Assembly (NCBI RefSeq): GCF_039555335.1
Contig: NW_027305511.1
Coordinates: 328,501-392,500, forward strand
DNA from: Amphiura filiformis
Lineage: Eukaryota; Echinodermata; Ophiuroidea; Amphilepidida; Amphiuridae
Reading direction: 5' to 3'
DNA: 64,000 nucleotides
Notes under the pieces: generated by a model
Database searches by the model: none
Seen by the model: the letters and a program-made list of their open reading frames with translations, nothing else
What the model was told of the DNA's origin: nothing
Shown here: positions 19,523 to 34,500 of the stretch, in pieces
Layout of the letters: every line of letters begins with the position of its first letter
Position numbering within the stretch: the first letter of the stretch is position 1
Position numbers and translations under genes: made by a program

Positions 19523-22500
19523 CTGAAAATTAAAGAACAAATATAGATACTTTTGACAGCATAGCCTTATACTATAAATTATGCCCTATGCAAAAATAAA
19601 ACCAGATCGACAGTTTTACCACAGCCCTACTAGATGGGGTTGCATGTGAGACGTCCCCTAGTGCCCTGTTCATCTTCCTTTTCAGCAGTGGCGGCAGAAG
19701 CATTCAAATTTAGGAGGGCGGTCTAAGGACGAGCATATTTTTTTCCCGTTTAAATTTAAATTTCTGACTTTTTTACCCCCAAATGAAGGTGTGTTTAGCT
19801 TTTAGTATACTTTTTTGTGCACAATATACTTACTTCCGCAGGCGTATGAATATTCAGGTCCTGGTCATCACCTTCAACAGTCTTCTTCTTTACCGGGTGA
19901 GATTTTCTGACATGCAGGTGGTAAGACACTACAGCAAGAATCGTCGCAAAGAAGTCGATGAATAATGCGAAAGCCATGTATTCACCTAATATCGTGTCAC
20001 CACTTGCTGGTACAACACTTTGAAGATAAACCAGGAGAAGCAGAAGAGCAAGGAAGATGATGCCACAGAGCGTGATCTTCTCATGAGAAGCAGGTGGAAG
20101 CAAAAACGTCAACAATATCATGAATCCTGTCAGAACAGAAGGGAGGACCAGCTTGACACTGTATGCCTGGGAATTCCGCGTCAGGTACACTGTGAATGTA
20201 ACATCGCCATAGGTTTCGGCACAGCATGGGTATTGAATTAAATTTAGTTTCGGTGTGGCGTCACGGACAACAAGATCCGCAGATGGATTGAAAAATTCCA
20301 AGTCGATTTTTGATGACATCGTTGTAATGTTTATTGAAGTGAGGTCATGAGTCCAGGAACCGTATTTGAGGGTGCACTTTTGTTCATCGTAAGGAAAATA
20401 TCGTAAATTCATTGGACATTTGAACTCAATTTGATAAGTCGGGAGACTGTACTGGTAACCATTTGAGTAGAGGAGCGTTTTGTGGTCAAACAGCTTTGTG
20501 ACTCTGACACTGAAATAAATTGAAAGTTTAAAAACATATCAATTAAAGGATCGACTCATTTTCAATAACGCCGTGCATTAACACCCATCCAACAATCATA
20601 GCTCAAATTTTACCCTCAAATTATTATGGTTATGATGTAATGAGTATGCAACACATTCAAAAATCATTTTATACATCATGTATGATATTGTGTTCGACAA
20701 GCATGTCTGAGTTGGCGAATGCATGACCTAGCGCACTAGTAGAAATTAAAATTAAAATTCGTGCAAAAACGATAAGAATTGGACAAAATGATTAGAACTT
20801 AAATTTTTCTTATTTCTATGAAATTTTAAAACCGGCGGGACCGATCGGGCATGCTTTACTAATTATCGTGTTAAATTTTCTCATAAAACAATGTGGCATG
20901 TTATTTACACGATAATTACAGTAAGCCAAAAATTAAGGTACCAGTTGTGTTCACCTCTGTATATCCTAAATAAAGACAAATATGTCAAAATTAAAACAGG
21001 CAGCTAATACCTTAACTTTTTAGCTCTGATTCAAGACCTTATTTGTTGACATTGGTTGAGAATTAAGGGAAACGGTGATCTAAAACCTACTGACGAGACG
21101 AAATCAAAAGTTGCACTTTTGTGTTCTAATCAATGAAAGCATGATGCTAGTTTTAACGTGCTAATCAATGGAAGTGCGGCGCTATAGTTCTCTTGTTCTT
21201 GCGAACGCTTTCTATACAAATCAATAGCGCATGCAATGGAGGAAACTGCAACTTTTAAATTGGCACCTTCCTTGGGGTTTTGGATCGCCGTGTCTTTATT
21301 TCTTGAACAATTTCAACGAATGAGGTCTTAAATTCGAGCTAAAAAATGCTGCTATTGGCTGCTGGTTCCAATTATGACATTATCTGTAGGATAGACAGGG
21401 GTAAACATAACTGGTACCTTAATTTTTTGGCTTATTGTAGTATTTGTCATCCATTTGGAAGAGAAAGCATGCCCCGATCAGTCCCATAGGTTTAAAGTTT
21501 CATTGAAATATTTACAGTTTCAATTCTCACCGTTTTGTCCATCCAATTCATCTCAGTGGAAAAATCAATTTCCACTAGTAATGATGCATTACATAGCGGT
21601 GTTTGGACTCAAATAATATAAAGCTTACACGCAAGAGGAATGGTGCGGGTTCTATAATGGATATCCCAATGCTTGATATGCTGTCCATCAACCGCTGCAT
21701 GCGCTGAAGCCCAGCGCTAATTGACAGCCAAAATTTAACTCAATTTTTTAGTGAGTTGATGTCAGCCAATCAGAAAAGACGTACTATTAGGTTGTCGCCA
21801 GACGGTTTGCTTAGTGATAGAGGAACACAAACCAAGTCAAGTCAAGTCAAGTTAAACTTTATTATTCCATTTCTGGAAATTACATGCACATGAGATCATA
21901 ATAAAATACATTAGAGACCAAGCATAATACAAAAACAGGTATTATATAAAGCACAATGAAATTCAAAGGCACTCCATAGAAATGGTATGAAAACATTAAT
22001 TAACGACGGTACTTGGAGTTAAGATACAAAATAGCTTGAGGGACAAATGAGTTCAGGTATCTGTCTGTATTTGCACGCGGCTGTTGCATACGACCAGTTT
22101 TTTAGTTATGATGATATGATATGTTGGGGATCCTCCATCACATCAGTGAGCTTCTTCAACAAAAGATCAGTGTACACTGTCTGGAAATCCTGTCGTGGTG
22201 AGCCTATGATTCTACTAGCTTCTTTAATTACCCTAATTAATTAATTAACCGGCTAGGACCGAAACAAGCCAATTTAATACCTTACCCATTGTATAATTCA
22301 ATGTCTGGCATCCATATGTCATCTGTGTTGACCCGCATTACAGTGATATCATCGTATGAATTTGGATCCCAAGCTAATCTATGATCAGTCCATCCCTGCA
22401 AATATATAACAAAGAACTATCACAAGGGCTCTGGTATGAGCATTTGGACAGTATTTTTGTGGGACATGAGAGCACATCAGACATATCGAATTGCATTCTG

Positions 22501-25500
22501 AATTACGAGGGTTGGTCAATAATATCCCGCAACCAATATTTATCTCCGCTCATCCATGACTTAAATGACTGTTACTTACGATCAATAAAGTTTGTACCTT
22601 TGTCTTTCAAAACACACAACAATTAGTATCAGAGTACCTTTAATTACGTAATCTCATTTGCAGTTGTTGTGCTCTTCCTTGCATTCTAAGAATCTTCTAA
22701 TTTTTAAATATTATAATACACAATAATTTGTAGTTGAGGAACGTGTAATAAAAAGAAGCACAAATAAAGAACAAAGCAATTTATAAGCCTTATTTTTGGA
22801 ATGAGGGAATCTGAGTATATTCAATTGATAATTGTGAAGAAGAAATGTATCCGTCAACAGATCAGGAAAGATACCGTCTTTGAACTTCACTAAAATAGGC
22901 CTTAACGACAAACAAAAATGGTGTGAAAATCGGGAGAAAAGAGCCCACACAGTAGAAGAAAGAATCCAAATTATCTCCAAAATAGAACAAAAACAATATG
23001 AGATATCATAGTCAGGACAATAGAATTTGTTGAAATAAAAATAGAATTATGCGCATGCGTTGATGGTACGCATGATTGAAACTACCAAAAATTTATGAAA
23101 AAAGTACAATTTCATCAAAAACGCGCTAAAAATATGACTAATACAAGGTTTGCGGAATAGTAGCTGTGTGAGTGAATTACTGTACCAAGTCTTATGCTAG
23201 AATTAGACATACCTTTCGAAATTCAAATTTCTTATTCAATCCAGAGCCTCTCTATGGAGTGCTACTTTGAATACAAAAACAAGACCTTTTGAAAACAAGG
23301 GTTCATTAAGAAAGAAATGTTTGTGATTTCACCACTGGGCTCTTCCTTTTTAATAATCAGTAGATACCCGATCAAACCAGGTACAATTTTGTCATCGATT
23401 AATCTTTCTATCTCTTATTATGTAAAGAACAATGGGTGATAAAGCCTACTCAAAATTGGAGATATTCAACACGATCCCTTTTCTTTAATAAAAATGGTAT
23501 CTAAAAAGAGTACAGCATCATTTCTATGTTATCGGTCTACAAAGTTGCAAAAACCGCGCCAGATTCCATACTTTTATTCTCGAGATATTCGGAATTATGT
23601 AACAATACCTCAATTTGGCGCGAGATTTTCTTGACCATAAATCAGGCAGTGTCCATACACTATTGTGTTTATGCTAATATCATTACGTATTACGTAATCA
23701 AGTATTCAGCATCGCTAATACATATTTGTTTTGAAAGACAAAAGTATAAACTTGTATTCAGGGTAAGTAACAGTCATCCAAGTCATGCATGAGCGGAGAT
23801 GCACCATAGTTGCGGGAACTTATTGACCATCCCTCGTATGTTTAAAGTTTTGTATTAAACCATAATGCTGCTGTGCAGTCACGGAAAAAATGTCTTGTTT
23901 TCTTTATTTGGCCTTTCTGTTAGGATATATTTACGTCTAGGAGCCAATGATATTGACAGAAACAATACTTACCAGTTTTAACCACGCATGAGCAGACGCC
24001 AGGCCATTTGCTTCTTCCTAAGAAATAATCATAATGGTTTTTATTTGTACAGTGATATGAAACATCTTTATGACGGCAAATTTATAAAATTTAGACAAAT
24101 TTTGTGGCAGATAATTAATACAAGTTCAGCCTTAAAAGACCCTTAAATTGCATGGAAATATCACTGTTGATCCGCGAGAAAATGTGAAAATATTTTGTTC
24201 AACAGCACAAGATGGTCTGACTTTGACCCCTCCTGAAACTAAAACAAAATATAAATATCTCATTGTTTTTACTACTGCTCATTTACGACTAGCTAGTAAT
24301 TAGCACTGTGTAATAAGAAAGTCATATCTGATTTAGTTGCTGAGATATTGTCTTTTTAAAAAAAGGTACTTTGTAAAATAACTTGCTATGTCCAATTTAG
24401 CTCAAAATGCTCAAGGTCGGGACATTTTCAGCCAAAAAGGGGATTTTTTGTGACCTCACCTTGAGGAGTACAAACGGTACCCATGACCAATTGTAGAAGA
24501 GCATCCAAGATTTTGGGTGTACACGCGGTATAAGTATTAAATTAGCATGGATTGACCCGTTTGCGAATTTGGCATATGTGGTATGATTGCAGACCAGTTC
24601 ATCTCCACTTTTTATTCCTTGATTTTTGGTTTCTGAACAGAAGAGAAACCAAAACTTACGTTGGACACGATGCAGTACGTGGCTAGCGTAGTGGCCGCCA
24701 CCAAAGCAAGTGTCGGAATTATGTAGTGCTGCCTAATTTGGCAGGTACAATTTGGGACAAACATACTGCAGGAATCGACATCTCATTATTACCAATGAAG
24801 AAATAATTATCTAAATCGAGTAAATAACAATTTAAGTTGTTTTCTATGTTTTTTATCATATTTATATTCCTGATGCATACTGGCTAAATAATGGTACAAA
24901 GTCAGTGATAAATAAGCTTCCCAATTCATTTTGTATAATTGTGACCCCTTCCGACAAAACCAAGAACAAGTCGCATATTTGACATTTAATGATTTGAATA
25001 AAAATAAGCTTTGAAATGATACCAAAATTATATACATACAGGGTATCCCAAAAAACAGAGAACCCTCATTGTGCCCTCTTTTTCTCCTATTTCTGAAAAG
25101 TTGATAAAATATATTTTGGTATGTAAATAAACCTTTAATCGTTAGCTTTAATAAACCAAAATGATTATTTCAATCGGCTCTCAACTTTTGAAGATATACT
25201 CTTTTTAAGAAATGTACCCGTTCCTTGTTGGAGCTGGTCACAATTTAAACGCTGTCGAAGTGATGATGTATCAGGATTAACTACCATAGCAAAAGATGAA
25301 TACAATTTTTTAATATATCGTCCTGCACTACAACGCTCACGCGGTACCTACGCTTTGAACCATAAAGGTCAAAAAAATGCTAATCTCTCACACCTGTAAG
25401 ATTAGTATCTTCGAAAAGAGCGGTATTGTATTCGATCTATGATTGCAGACATACACAGTGGGTGCGTGCAACCTGCTTGTAGTGCAGGGCAATCAATTAA

Positions 25501-28500
25501 AAAATTGTATTTATCTGTTGCTATGGTAGTTAATCCTGTTACATCACCACTTCGACAGCGTTTAAATTATACGAAATGAATTGGGAAGTTTATTTATCAC
25601 TGACTTTGTACCATTATTTATCTGTTGCTATGGTAGTTAATCCGATTATTACGTAACTTCGACCTACGGGACTTAAAAGGGCATTTCGTGATCCACAGCA
25701 GCATCCCCCCACTTTTCTCAAAAAATGTTCGAGATTTTTATATCACTGGAAACCTCTGGCTGCATAATGTTAATGTTCAAAATATTTCTTGCAGATTAAT
25801 TCGTTTAGCAGAGATATCGTGAAATTTGAATTTCGTTCTGGTATACCAGAACGAACTTACAACATAGGTGCTTTTGTGCAATTAGCATTTCAAAAGTCTT
25901 CAAGAAGTCAAGTATATTATCGAGTATATTGATAATACTTGTATGGCACTACCGGTACATATCGTAGGCCTATGGATTCCCTCTTTCTCTTTCCCTTCTC
26001 TCCCCTCTTTTCCCTCTCTCTCCCTCCTTTCTCTTTTTTTCCTTTTTTTTTCCCCAAATACCTTTTTTGCTAGGCTTGTTGATAATAATCGTATGGTATT
26101 GCATATCGTATGGATTCCCATCTCTTTTCCCTCCTCTCCAGCTCTCTCTTCCTCTCTCTCTCTCTGCCTCTCTCTCTCTCCCTCTCTCTCCCCCCTGCAG
26201 CTACTGATGTGAACGCACAGGCCCCTTTGATCAGGGATGACGGTGCAGGACTCCATAAGTGTGTGGGGGTGTGTGTGTATGTAGGGGGGGGGGGGCAGCT
26301 GCAGCAGCAGTGGCATACATTTGTTTGTGACATAGGGGAGGGAGGTTGATTTCATTGATTTTCATCCAGTCAAGACGTGTTTCACACGTTGCTCCCATCT
26401 AATGGGAAAATCAATGTAGTGGTTAAGCTTATTGACTTGCATTGCCAATGCCTGTATAATATAACCAGTGTATGTAGTATAGTAATATGTAAGTACTACT
26501 CAGTACAACTTTGTATTTATTTATCATATACCACTGGTTGGTGTAATATTTATTGTATTTGCATTGTCAAATATGGCTGAATATAACATTGTCAATGTTT
26601 GTATATACAACAAGTGTATGAACTTACTATTGTAAGATGTAAGTACTACGAGTACAACTGTGTATTATATTCCTCACTCTATCATACCACTGGGTTGCAT
26701 AGTACTGTTATTGTATTTGTCAAATATGGCTGATAACAAACTACCAGATGTAGATGACTTTCTGGACAAAATGATGTCAAGTTCAAAATATAAAGAGTTT
26801 CTGAAAAATGTAATCACTGAAGTCATTGATGAAAAAATTGTTCAACGTATAGAGAAATGCGAAAGTGATCTATTTGACCTTTCTAACAAAGTAGAAGCTC
26901 TTGAAATTGCCAGGGAAGAGAGTAACGTAGGTAAAGAAGACCTGTCTCAACAAATGAAGTATGTAGATAAACAACTAAATGACATCCAACAGTATAGTAG
27001 ACGTAATAGTCTCAGGGTGACAGGCATACCCGAACATCTTAAAGAATGTACTGACACTATTGTAAAAGACCTGGCAAAAGAGAAATTAGGTATCACTATA
27101 AACGACAGTGATGTTGACAGAAGTCATAGAGTCGGTAAAATGAATGAATCAGAAGACGGTAGTAAAAAACACAGGGCAATCTTGGTCAAATTTACCAGCT
27201 ACAGGCCAAGAAATAAAGTTATCAAAGCTAGAAGCAAATTGAAAGGCTCTGGCATTACTATACATGAAGACCTGACTAAACAAAATCAAAGCTTGCTATC
27301 CAAGACAGCTAAACATCCAGGTGTTGTCTCTGCATGGAGTATTGATGGTCGCATCTTTGCCTCGATTCCAAGTTCAGCTCCAGGTAAAACTGTGATCATA
27401 CTTGTAAGAAACACAGACGACTTTAAGAAAATACCTGAAGTCGATGAAGGCATTGTGGCTAATCTGAAAAAGCTAGCTAAGTCAAAATCTAAACCTCATG
27501 TAACTTCGCCCAAACATGCAATGCAAACAAGAAATAGATCTGGTAGCTTAAAGTAATTTAAGATGATGTTAGCTATCATCCCATTTCCATGATTATAGTG
27601 CCTGTATCAGATCCTGTAAATATTATCTCTGGTGTTTCTGATACTGTAGGTCTATAAGGTTTGTTATTGTTTGTTATGTATGATTCCTCTGTTGTATTTA
27701 TATCCACCATTTGTTCCATACTGATGATATGATGTTTCTACATATTAAATATGTTCACAAATGTTGCAGTGACCTATCTGCAAAGGAATTCAGAAGCAAT
27801 GACTATACAAAATATTGGCATTGCTCCAGTTGTAATGAAAATTTGACACTGCCTTTTAATCATTTTACTGATGAACGTGAATTTCAACTTGAATTGTATA
27901 GGTGTTTTGAGGACATGTCGGCTGATACTGAATATATGAAATCCCATTTCGATAACATGAAATACAATCCTTTTGATAATGATGATGCATTTGAAGTAAA
28001 TGATTGTAATAATAACACACAATATTTTTCCACAGACAATCTAAAAGAAACAGCCGGTATAAAAAACAGCAATTTATCATTACTTTGTAGCAATGTAAGA
28101 AGTCTGACTAAAACTTTGATGCATTAAAGGAATTACTCTCAGAAATTGATGTAAACTTTCAAATCATTGGACTGGTTGAAACTTGGTTGAAAGAAAAGCC
28201 TCATGATTACTATCATCTAAGAGGATATAACCTCGAATTGTGTAATAGAAATGACAAGAGAGGCGGTGGTGTATCTATGTATGTTGATGAGAATATTGCT
28301 TATAATATTAGACATGATATTAATGATCTAAATCAGTTGAAGTATACTGAATCGTTGTTTATAGAAATTGAAAAAAGTAATTCGCAAAACATTGTAGTTG
28401 GTGTAGTATATAGACCACCTGACCAAACTATTGATGAATTTAATAAATATATTGATGCTGTATTATGTAAAATAACAGGTCAGGAAAATAAGCTCCTATA

Positions 28501-31500
28501 TATAATGGGTGATTTTAATATAAACCTACTCAATGATGATGTTCATAAACCAACTGGTGAATTTGTAGATGTTATAACATCATATTCTCTATACCCTAGT
28601 ATAACTAAACCGACTCGGATAACTAGAAAATCAGCAACTCTGATTGATAACTTTTTACCAACAATTATGCAAATCAAACATCTGGCATTATTCTAACTGA
28701 TATAAGTGACCATCTTCCTATATTTGTATCTACAAACTTAAGTGTTTATGGTAAAAATACCAAAGATTTTGTCATCGAAATTAGGGATATGAGTGTACAA
28801 AACATTGATGCACTTAAAGATAAACTTAGCAAGGTTGACTGGGATAATGTGTGTGAAAATCATGATGCCAATGTATCATACAACAAGTTTATTGATAAAT
28901 TTAAAGCGGTATTTGATGAATGTATTCCAAAAAAGGTAGTTAAGAAATCTCATACAAAAAATAGGATGCCTAGGGCACCTTGGATAACATATTCTCTACT
29001 AAAATGTATTCGTAGAAAGAACAAGTTGTTCAAAAAACATATCCAAAAACCTACTGATGCGAATGTACATAAATATAAAATGTATCGTAACAAGTTAAAC
29101 TCCTTATTGAGGAGGGCAAAACAAAATTATTTCAGTTCACAACTGGACAAAGAAAGGTATAATATGAGAAATACATGGAAAATTCTGAATTCTGTACTCA
29201 GATGTCCAAAAAAGACATCTTCTCAAAAGTTTGTAAGTGACAATGAAACTTATAATGATCCATCAAAAGTAGCAAACAAATTCAATGAATTCTTTGCCAG
29301 CATTGGACCTACACTAGCTGCCTCTATAAAACACCAAGGTAAAAATTTTGATGAGTATCTAACTAATAGTTGCAACTCTAGTTGTTTTTTCAAACCGACA
29401 GACGAAAATGAAATCCTGAAGATTATTAACAACTTAGGTAATAGAAAAAGTCCAGGTTATGATCTAATAAAGTCTGACGTGGTAAAATTGGTTGCCACTG
29501 AAATTTTATATCCATTAAAAATCATTTTCAACAAGTCACTAACAGAAGGAATTGTTCCTGATGCTATGAAAATAGCAAAGGTTGTACCTATATATAAGAA
29601 AGATTCTCCACAATTATTTGGTAATTATAGACCAGTATCTGTGTTGCCTTGTTTTTCAAAAATTCTAGAAAGAATTGTTCATGAAAGATGTAGTAACTTT
29701 TTAAATGCCAAAGAATTACTGTACAATAGGCAATATGGGTTTCGTCATAAACATTCTACGTATATGGCTGTATTAGACTTGATTAAAGATACAAACAAGG
29801 CTATTGATGAAAATATGTATACTGCAAGTGTCTTCATGGACCTTTCAAAGGCCTTTGATACTATTGATCATGACATCTTATTACAAAAGTTGTACCATTA
29901 TGGTTTTCGTGGTGTACCGTATAACTGGTTTGAAAACTATCTGTCAAACCGTAAACAATATGTATCTTTTAATTCTGCAAAATCATCTTGTACCAGTGTG
30001 AAGTGTGGGGTGCCACAGGGCTCCATCTTGGGGCCACTACTATTTATTATATATATGAATGACATTAGCAGAACATCCAAACTTCTATCGTTTATATTAT
30101 TTGCAGATGACACAACTGTTTTTCTTTCTGATAATAATATTCAAAGGCTTTGTGACAATATGAATAAAGAATTGAAGGAGATTGTTAACTGGTTTAAGTG
30201 TAACAAGTTATCCCTGAATGCTAGTAAAACAAATCTCATGTTTATTGGAACACCTCATCAAACAAAGAATATAACTGATGTCCACAATGTATTTCTAGAT
30301 GGATGCAAACTTTCACGTGTATATGACGTTAAATTTCTGGGCATTACACTTGATGACAACCTAACTTGGAGGTCACATATTAACAACATTAGTAAAACAT
30401 GTTCTAGAAATATTGGTGTCCTAAACAAACTTAAACTATTTTTACCAAAAACAAGCCTGTATCAGTTGTATTGTACGCTAATCTTACCATATTTAAGCTA
30501 CGGTATAATATTGTGGGGTTCTGCTAATAAGTATAATTTAAACAGACTTGTGAAGCTCCAGAAAAGAGCAGTAAGAATTATAAATAATAGTTCGTATCTT
30601 TGCCACACCAAACCATTGTTCGAAAAGTACAATTTACTTAATATATGCCAACTGTATAATAAAGAACTGGGTATATTTATGTACAAATATCATAAGGGTC
30701 TATTACCAAGTTCATTTGACAACTTGTTCATAAACATGAAGTCTATTCACAATTATAATACCAGAAAGAAAGAGAATTATCGAACTGACATCCATAAAGT
30801 CACGGATGTTTTAACACTTGGTCCTAGGCTGTGGAATAGTTTGCCAAGTGAAATTAAAGAAGCTAAACTGGTAAATAAATTCAAAAATAGTATGTTAAGG
30901 TATCTAAAAGATAACAAATAATGTCACAATTCATATTGTGCTGAATCTATGTTATTCACTATACTATTTGATACTACACTACTGCTATAATATTTGCCTA
31001 CTTAACATTGTATTATGGTAAATTAAAATGGGTTCTTATAATTCATATTGTGCTGACTCTATGTTATTCACTATACTACTTGATACTATACTACTACTAA
31101 AATATTTGTTTGCTTGAAATTGTATTACGGTAAATTAAGATGGGTTCTTATAATTCATATTGTGCTGACTCTATGTTATTCACTATACTACTTGATACTA
31201 TACTACTGCTAAAATATTTGTTTGCTTAAAATTGTATTATGGTAAATTAAGATGGGTTCTTTGTTTATTTATTTATGTTTATGTGTATATTCGTTGTTTT
31301 GATTAAATTATAATTATTTGTTAATTAAAAGGTGGTACATCGTTATCAGGCCTCGGCTTTGTGATGTACCTACCTTCATCAAATCTTGTTAATACACAAT
31401 AATTGTATATAATAATGCTATAATGTTTGTAATGAGATTGATGAAAAAATAAAATAAAGAAAGATTAAAGATAAAGGAGGTTGGTGTAAAATTCTTGAAC

Positions 31501-34500
31501 ATTATGTTAAAGCGGAGCGAAAGTAGTATGTTTAGCTGCCAATAATCAAATATGAACATTGAAGGACAGGAATGGGCGTGAAGTGCGCACAAATTTGTCA
31601 TTTTAAAGTGGCATTTTGCTCCCAGATTAAGTTTCTCTTAACAACTTCCACGCGAAGTTAAAAAAATGCCAATTTTAAGCTAAAATGATCTACGAGCGTA
31701 AGTATGAACCGTTGAATGGACAAATGGGTGTGAAGCGCGCGCAAATTTACAATTCGAATTGTCGACTTTTGCCCCCAGTTTGGACTAATGGACAAGAAAA
31801 GAGACCTTGCTTGGCCTTTGTTGGTCCATAAAGCAATATCTGATATGCCTTATTATAGAAGGTATCTTTGCTTTACCTTTACCCCCCCCTTTGGCTAATT
31901 TTCTATTGTTCCTCACAAAGCATTGCACAGTTGACAAACCTTAAACTGTTCGATACCTTTACAAGTAATAGGAACTCAAGATAAAAAAAAACGCCCAAAA
32001 ACACATGACACATTGATTGGTAAAGCGGTGATTTGCTCAACTCCAAAGGACATTGTTAGAGGGCGCAAACATGTTTGAACATCGACAGATTCGGAATAGA
32101 GAACCTTTTTCATAATTCGGAATAGAGATCACGGTGACTCATTTCGGAATACTGAACCGTTTTTAGTTTTCGGAATGGAGAACCTTTTTTCATATTCGGA
32201 ATAGAGAACCTTTTCTTATATTCGGAGTAGAGAACACGGTGACTTGTTTCGGATTAAAGAACCTTTATTCGTTTTCGGAATAGAGAACCCATATTTGAAT
32301 ATTCGGAATAGAGAACCTTCTTTATATTCGGAATAGAGAACCTTTCTATTTTCGGAATAGAGAACCTGTTTGTGTTTTGGGGATTTTCGGAATAGCGAAC
32401 CTTCGTAGTAGAGAACCCTTATTTCGGAATAGCGAACCTTTAATTACATTCGGAATAGCGAATGGTAAAATTACACGTTCGGAAAAGCGGACCTTCGGAA
32501 TAGCGAACCTTCGGAATGGCGGACCTTCGGAGTAGCGAGAGGACCCCTTGTCTATGGAGCAGTGCAATACACATAATCATGCATAACTCGCAAACGCAAA
32601 ATTGGAATCAACTGACATTTTGGAAATAAGCTTTTTTCGTGGATATCTACTGAAAGATTTCATAAAAAGAAGATGCTAGGATCACGAAATACTCCTTTAA
32701 AAGGAATTTATTCTTACTATGAAGTCGAATGAGAGCAAAGTGAGCCCAACTTCTACAGTCGTAGCCATATCATGCCTTGGCGTGACTTCCTTACTGTAAT
32801 TAACATTGAACAGATCAGAGTAAAGTTGAGCATTGTATTGCGGCGGAAGATCTGATTTTGGTGCATCTGAAAAATAAACATTTCATTTAAACTTTTCGAT
32901 ATTTGTTTTATGTTTTGGGGGGGGGGAGGAAGAATTCCCCCTGACAAAAATGAAAGACAAAAGTGCCCCTCAGACAAAAAATGAAAGAGAAAATCAGGAG
33001 GGCAAAAGGAAAGAAAAGGGGATACCAAAATTCAGCCCGATCATGAACCAAAATGTGTAAAATTTTACATATAAAGCCCTTTCCATTCTGATAATGGCCA
33101 AAAATAGTGTCAAATACGCAATCGTCCCAATAAAGTCCGTTTAAAGCTCGAAGATATACTGTCTTTATGTATTGTATGATGCAACTGTAATTTTTTTTCG
33201 TCTGGGCCCCCGAAATTTTATTTTGCCCCCCCCCCCGACCAAAACAGCTGGCAAAGCCCCTGGTGCGCCGACAAGGTGGGAAAGAGGGTAAGGGGGTGCT
33301 GTAAAGCAAAGAAAGGAGATCTCAGGGGCCCGTAAAAAGTAAACTTGAGAAAAGATACTTTGTAATTAAGGCATCTTTTCTTTGCTTTGCTATACTATAC
33401 GGCCCAACTAAGGTCTCTTCTCTTGTCCATTAAGGGATCCAAAATGAGCGTTTATTGCGTTTCGACAGTATTTTTTGTGGGACATGAGAGCACCTCAGAC
33501 CTATCGAATTGCATTCTGAATACGAAGCATGTCTTTCTGATATCAAATAATTTTCATTTTTTTAAATCACAATATAATACAAATTTTATGACAAATTATA
33601 AAATTTGATATTTTTCAAATTTTGATATATAACAGTCCTCGAAGTAAATTATATAAATCTAATGATATATTCTTAAAGTGTATGTAGCAGGAGGAAAAAG
33701 CCGACAGTCAATTGAAAATTTTGACCTTTCATATTGAAGATATGGATTTTTTCCCCAAAAGACCTAATTTTTTTTGGTGTTTTGGGAAAAAATCCATATC
33801 TTCAATACGAAAGGTCAAAATTTTCAATTGATCGTCGGCTTTTCATTCCACCTACATACACTTTAAGTATAAATCATCAGATTTATAAAGTTTACATCAA
33901 GTACTGTTAAATATCAAAATATCAATTTTAATGATTTGCCATAAAATGTGTATTAAATTGCGAATTTCAAAAAATCAAAATTATTTGATATCAGAATGAC
34001 ATTCTTCGTATTCAGAATGCAATTCGATATGTCTGATTTGCTCTAATGCCCCAAAATAAATACTGTCCAAACGTTCATACCCCAGCCCTTAAGTAGGACT
34101 AAGGTATCTCTTCTTTGCTGATTACGGGCTCTCCTTGATCCCAGGTCCCTTTGCTTATTAAGCTTTTTGGGCGAAAAATGCAAAGCATTTTTGGGCGAAA
34201 AATGCAATTCGTCCTTATTGCGATGGGTTTTGGCATACTTATTTCCTCACAGCGTTGCAGAATAAAAATAAAATAATCGTGCTGTCTATGTAATCAGGAA
34301 ACTACAGAGGCGATAGTGTACATTTAAATTTGTCACTACTACTTCATGTTGATATTCAAACAGTGCTATAAAGTTGTCTTACCAAGGAATGTGTTTGTAT
34401 TAAAAGAAATAATTGTTTTACAACTTGGATGAACTAGAATTACTTTTATGCAAATCCGAAAATTGCAACAGATATTTTTCATTGCTTTAAGATTTAGCGG

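Larger units (their letters stand above)
26400..31450 (+). mobile_element. Non-LTR retrotransposon, jockey/CR1/L2-like, nearly intact
   Basis: The element carries ORF1 (26726-27556) and an endonuclease-reverse transcriptase ORF2 (27711-30921) broken by two one-base deletions. The 5' UTR has two copies of a module of about 150 bp (GTAAGTACTAC to CAAATATGGCTGA at 26489 and 26639). The 3' UTR has three tandem copies of 112-113 bp starting AATTCATATTGTGCTGA at 30927, 31040 and 31152. It sits in intron 2 of the receptor subunit gene, opposite to its transcription. Both ORF2 lesions fall in homopolymers, so the copy is young or the lesions are assembly errors. The 5' and 3' limits are approximate. 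Confidence 0.85.

Noticed and set aside
24660-24770. Minus-strand Met-initiated hydrophobic ORF ending at a donor, as receptor exon 1
   Set aside because: It ends in phase 0 and lies downstream of exon 2 at 32718-32866, which cannot join it in order. The exon at 37659-37737 has the right phase and a better signal peptide.
25900-26355. Proteins rich in Arg/Glu or Ser/Leu
   Set aside because: Products of a CT/GA microsatellite read in several frames.
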